The notes under the pieces are model-generated. The model had not been told where the DNA came from and made no database searches. It saw nothing but the letters and a program-made list of their open reading frames with translations. The translations under genes were made by a program, and so were the position numbers. A DNA stretch of 64,000 bases, from NCBI GenBank assembly GCA_002633115.1, contig NWBJ01000045.1, forward strand, positions 55,389 to 119,388, given 5' to 3'. Every line of letters starts with the position of its first letter. Position 1 is the first letter of the stretch. This stretch comes from Muribaculaceae bacterium Zag1. GTDB lineage: Bacteria; Bacteroidota; Bacteroidia; Bacteroidales; Muribaculaceae. Positions 61,212 to 64,000 of this stretch are shown piece by piece.

Positions 61212-62003
61212 ATGGATGGATTTGAGAGCATGTCTGAAAACCTCGAACAGACTAAAGGTTATTCCGAAGGAGCAGAAATGAATCGATTGTCTGATGTGGC
61301 TAACGATTATCTCAACGAGGCTATTGAAACCCGAGACCCTGAGATGATGGTAAATCGCATAGATGAACTGTGTGACCGCATACCCCCAAAGGCAATTGAC
61401 GCTAATCCTGAAATTGGAAAGAAGATTGAGGATCTGAAAGAGGGCATTGATAAAAAATACCTCGAAGCTCCAAGCAACCTAGAACAGGTGAAACAACTTT
61501 CTACACACATGTTAGAAATTGAGGGTACCCGATATGAAGAATGGCAGCGCATGACACAGCAAGAGCGACTTGATGCAATGCAAAAAGTCGAAAATGCAGC
61601 AGCAGAAGTCTCCCACCGCCCTAAGTGTGAAGTAAAAGGGGAAAGCCTCGGAGAAGGTTATTATGGATACTTTGACCCTATCACCAAATCCATAACCCTT
61701 AATACCGACTATCTTGACGGCAGTTATGAGCGCTATAAAGACACTCTCGACACTATTATACATGAAGGACGTCATGCATATCAACATTATAACGTGGACG
61801 AACGACAAGTTCACCCAAGCGATGGCGATTGTACCAATTGGAGCAAGAATCTCCATGACAACATGTGGGGACTCTTCCCCGAGAATATAGGTTATCAGTC
61901 TCCACAAGAGGTGGGCTTTGAGCGTTATTGGATGCAACCAGTTGAAGCTGATGCCAGAGCATTTGCCGAAGACGTGTTTAACAAATTCAATCAAATGGCA
62001 TGA
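61212..62003 (+). CDS. HExxH zincin-type protein
   Basis: A 263-residue protein without signal peptide or membrane segment. The N-terminal 130 residues are charged helices (NDYLNEAIETRDPEMMVNRI; QERLDAMQKVENAAAEVSHR). The C-terminal half is a metallopeptidase-like domain: HEGRH at 184-188 in TIIHEGRHAYQH, and EADARAFAED (245-254) with the likely third zinc ligand Glu. This layout (HExxH plus a distal ExxxxA helix) resembles protease domains of polymorphic toxins and of ImmA-type regulators. In this operon it is either the cargo/effector or the executing enzyme. ATG 61212 is preferred; a GTG at 61206 overlaps the HerA stop. Confidence 0.8.
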   Translation: MDGFESMSENLEQTKGYSEGAEMNRLSDVANDYLNEAIETRDPEMMVNRIDELCDRIPPKAIDANPEIGKKIEDLKEGIDKKYLEAPSNLEQVKQLSTHMLEIEGTRYEEWQRMTQQERLDAMQKVENAAAEVSHRPKCEVKGESLGEGYYGYFDPITKSITLNTDYLDGSYERYKDTLDTIIHEGRHAYQHYNVDERQVHPSDGDCTNWSKNLHDNMWGLFPENIGYQSPQEVGFERYWMQPVEADARAFAEDVFNKFNQMA

Positions 62004-62284
62004 ACAAGGAATATATAAAGAATACACTTATCAAACGAGGTTATTCTCCAGCTGGTGCTGAAACTGCAAGTGCCGATCTCATCAACATAGCCGAGGCATT
62101 GAAGCCTCTTCTTGAGAGATGGCTATCTGATGGCACAGAAACTGATTATGAATCCTATGGTATTTCTATCAAAGGAATCATGACCAAATATGGCATGAAA
62201 TATCCTGCTGCGCTTCTTAGCGTAGACTGGGTCATTAGAGACCCTAAAACAGCCATTGCCGTCATTAAAAGAGGACTACGATAA
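62000..62284 (+). CDS. Small conserved-looking protein, unknown function
   Basis: A 94-residue soluble protein, starting MNKEYIKNTLIKRGYSPAGA and ending AIAVIKRGLR; predicted mostly helical. Its start overlaps the zincin stop by four bases (ATGA) and its stop overlaps the next start by one base, so it belongs to the operon and may be made in fixed ratio to the zincin. It could be an immunity protein, inhibitor or adaptor of the zincin; I recognise no family. Confidence 0.75.
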   Translation: MNKEYIKNTLIKRGYSPAGAETASADLINIAEALKPLLERWLSDGTETDYESYGISIKGIMTKYGMKYPAALLSVDWVIRDPKTAIAVIKRGLR

Positions 62285-62523
62285 TGTCTACATTCATTTT
62301 AACGGCTCGCCATGACATCAATCGATGCAATGGCCTCCACATTGACAAAGGCCAACAGATTACCATTAATATCAATATGGCCGGTATCTATCCTGGCAAT
62401 CTGTTTAACAACTCTCGATGTGTGGATCAGCTGGTACAACAGTTTAAAATAAACGGCATTGATGTCCCAAAATCCGACGCTGGCATATATAGCCGCGGGG
62501 GATGGGATATAACTATGAGGTAG
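62284..62523 (+). CDS. Small beta-rich protein, unknown function
   Basis: A 79-residue protein with two strands near the N-terminus (FILTARHDI, ITININM), a central GIYPGNLFNNSRCVDQLVQQ helix and a Gly-rich end (AGIYSRGGWDITMR). It overlaps the upstream stop by a single base (TAATG), indicating re-initiation. Similar short proteins of Bacteroidales are annotated only as domains of unknown function; I do not assign one. Confidence 0.7.
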   Translation: MSTFILTARHDINRCNGLHIDKGQQITININMAGIYPGNLFNNSRCVDQLVQQFKINGIDVPKSDAGIYSRGGWDITMR

Positions 62524-62645
62524 GTTTTATGATGAGACATAGAGTCATTAGTCAGTGAGAAATAGAGAATCTCAAGTACCAAAAAGTTTGGTATAAAAAA
62601 GAAAAACCTATAGACAATAATGTGAACTATAATCAACCAGCCTTA

Positions 62646-62795
62646 ATGGATATGACAGCCAAATCTATTTTGTCAAAGGCCGCCCACTTCCTTGACAAGT
62701 TGAATCCTTTTACGGTATATGGGCCAGGTATTGTAAGGAAAAGTGACCTCGCTCGCGAAAAGAAAAAGCAAGCCAACAAGAAGAATTTCCGTTAA
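62646..62795 (+). CDS. Small basic protein of 49 residues
   Basis: MDMTAKSILSKAAHFLDKLN at the start, then PFTVYGPGIVRK and a Lys-rich end (EKKKQANKKNFR). It has an amphipathic N-terminal helix and a strongly basic tail, as in nucleic-acid- or membrane-surface-binding peptides. A GTG at 62622 would add eight residues. It is separated by 122 bases from the gene before and 61 from the gene after, in the same direction. It has not the look of a random frame, but expression is unproven. Bases 62524-62645 hold nothing else. Confidence 0.5.
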   Translation: MDMTAKSILSKAAHFLDKLNPFTVYGPGIVRKSDLAREKKKQANKKNFR

Positions 62796-62856
62796 GTTTT
62801 CCATCTTGGAACAACATACTGATATTCAGTCAATAATCAAAATAATATAATCTTCA

Positions 62857-63519
62857 ATGAGTAAATTAATATCCTGTCCGCACTGCAAAAGCTTCAAGAC
62901 CGAACGAACAACCAAGGGTACAATAACTCGTGGTGTTGCTACTGGCGTAGGAAAAGTCACAGGAATGGTAGCAGATAATCTAGTCAAGGCAATATCCCCG
63001 ATTGACCTATCTGTAGAAGGTGGCGTCTCCTCATTTGTCAAGAGTGCATTCAAGATAGAACACGAATGCCTCGACTGTGATTGCCTCTTCAACGTAGAAT
63101 ATGATATGGAAGATAATATCATTGTTACGAATGTAAAAAAATATCCCGTACCTGATGATATCATAGATGATGAACGCACTGCATATGTTGCAAGTTTGCA
63201 AAATTCCATGCCTTATGCTAGTACGATCATATCAGGCATAGCTACTGTAGGTCTTTTCATATACTGCTGGATTAATGACTTCACGTATCAGGTTGCCCAT
63301 GATTCAAGCTGGTTCCGAAGCGCAGGAACCCACACCCATTATAACATTAGTTGGCTTTTCTTTGCGTTTTTACTCGTCTTAGCATTGATATGGTTTTTTG
63401 TTTCATGGTCAAGCATACAGGAGAAAAAGAAGGAAATAGTACAGGCCAATGGATTGTCAAAAATAGAGTTCAAGCGCCTTCATCGCGATCTGTTTTCTAA
63501 ATATCCTGAATACAGATAA
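62857..63519 (+). CDS. Zinc-ribbon membrane protein
   Basis: A 220-residue protein. Two CxxC knuckles are present: CPHC at 7-10 and CLDC at 71-74 (with Cys76 close by), split by a Gly-rich stretch of about 40 residues; they could form one zinc site. Two membrane segments follow (about 118-138 and 165-185) with a short outside loop, and the C-terminus is charged (IEFKRLHRDLFSKYPEYR). Not recognised. Same direction as the Hsp70/HerA operon and probably its last member; it would add a further membrane component. Confidence 0.75.
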   Translation: MSKLISCPHCKSFKTERTTKGTITRGVATGVGKVTGMVADNLVKAISPIDLSVEGGVSSFVKSAFKIEHECLDCDCLFNVEYDMEDNIIVTNVKKYPVPDDIIDDERTAYVASLQNSMPYASTIISGIATVGLFIYCWINDFTYQVAHDSSWFRSAGTHTHYNISWLFFAFLLVLALIWFFVSWSSIQEKKKEIVQANGLSKIEFKRLHRDLFSKYPEYR

Positions 63520-63649
63520 ATACTCAATGTATCTTCGCTTACTGATTCCCAACTACAGGTTAATAGTAAGCCATCGCTTATGCCCGTGAACTTACCCAGG
63601 AGGACGAGCCTCATAAAAAGAGCAACGGCACGGCGATGGCATTTATAGA

Positions 63650-64000
63650 TTAGGGGATGTTGATGATGTAGTTGCAGCCGGTGGTATGGTAGTTGCTGCA
63701 GCTCCAGAATTGGGTGCCGGCGCGAGCACCCTTCTTGGCAGTGCGCTTGACCATTACTGCGCCGCATAGCTGGCAGGTGGGAGCACCCTCGGTCTGGTTT
63801 TGGGTCTTGATGGCAGTGAGACGCTCCTGGGTCATGTTTTCGGTAAAGCCGCCTGACTGTTTGAAACCATTGAGACGACTCTCCATCTGGCTACGCAGCA
63901 TTTTTAGTGTACGCGAGCATAGCACAATCAGGGTATTGACTCTGATTATCATATCCTCATTTTCGAGCCAAGGGTCAAATTGCACAAAACGGAGCATTCC
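63650..64000 (-). CDS. Four-helix-bundle suffix protein with C-terminal zinc ribbon, 5' end outside window
   Basis: On the reverse strand the frame is open through the window edge, so the N-terminus is missing; 117 codons are visible. The first part is helical (four-helix bundle type, RVNTLIVLCSRTLKMLRSQM) and the C-terminus is a topoisomerase-like zinc ribbon: CQLCG...FWSCSNYHTTGCNYII with four Cys. Such proteins are found in Bacteroidales as 'four helix bundle suffix' proteins and are often next to integrated elements. Codon use and GC return to the level of the core genome here, marking the end of the AT-rich region. Bases 63520-63649 hold no gene. Confidence 0.8.
   Translation of the reverse strand, partial: GMLRFVQFDPWLENEDMIIRVNTLIVLCSRTLKMLRSQMESRLNGFKQSGGFTENMTQERLTAIKTQNQTEGAPTCQLCGAVMVKRTAKKGARAGTQFWSCSNYHTTGCNYIINIP

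Overview
The window looks like chromosomal DNA of a GC-rich member of the Bacteroidales, most likely Muribaculaceae-like (family level is inference). The evidence is: many promoters of the Bacteroidetes form TTTG-N19/20-TAnnTTTG, almost no Shine-Dalgarno signals, type IX secretion (T9SS) C-terminal sorting tails, and families typical of the order (DUF2723, DUF4271, DUF4861, DUF6029, DUF4369, Omp28, PCMD, a SusC-like/TonB-type barrel).

Layout. 1-10.9 kb: end of a DUF2723 membrane protein, a polysaccharide deacetylase, queG, an ECF sigma factor with a membrane partner and a Spy-like periplasmic protein, meaB, DUF1573, recA, a heptamer satellite and a short TatD-like protein. 10.9-17.2 kb: one long reverse-strand operon rbfA - FtsX-type permease - LOG protein - DUF4271 - hemD - rnpA - yidD - ABC exporter. 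17.2-22.6 kb: O-methyltransferase, then an envelope set (TlpA-like thioredoxin, DUF6029 barrel, Omp28 lipoprotein, T9SS cargo). 22.6-31.8 kb: a DUF4143 remnant and three paralogous modular T9SS-secreted repeat proteins, one intact, one frameshifted, one split by an amber codon, with MITE-like palindromes between them. 31.9-34.8 kb: a YafQ-type toxin-antitoxin pair, greA, HIT protein, thioredoxin-fold lipoprotein. 35.4-52.4 kb: TonB-type barrel, DUF4861 lipoprotein, M6 metalloprotease, PCMD protein, flavodiiron protein, second ECF sigma factor, Lhr-like helicase, GH13 enzyme, MscS channel.

52.4-63.5 kb is different: visibly AT-richer, with two toxin-antitoxin cassettes in opposite orientation, a roughly 740-base non-coding stretch rich in hairpins and with Bacteroidetes promoter signals, and then a tightly packed operon: a glycine-zipper membrane protein, a membrane-anchored Hsp70/actin-like ATPase, a 905-residue HerA/DUF87 ATPase with its own hydrophobic segment, a HExxH zincin, and several small proteins of unknown function. 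This is the best candidate for an undescribed system: two ATPases, membrane anchors and a protease encoded as one unit, probably either a defence system or a device that moves or delivers a protein. No assignment to a named system is made.

Intergenic DNA is unusual throughout. Many gaps hold long hairpins whose arms are tandem arrays of 7-11 base units, or inverted repeats of up to 63 bp. No tRNA, rRNA, CRISPR array or intact insertion sequence was seen.
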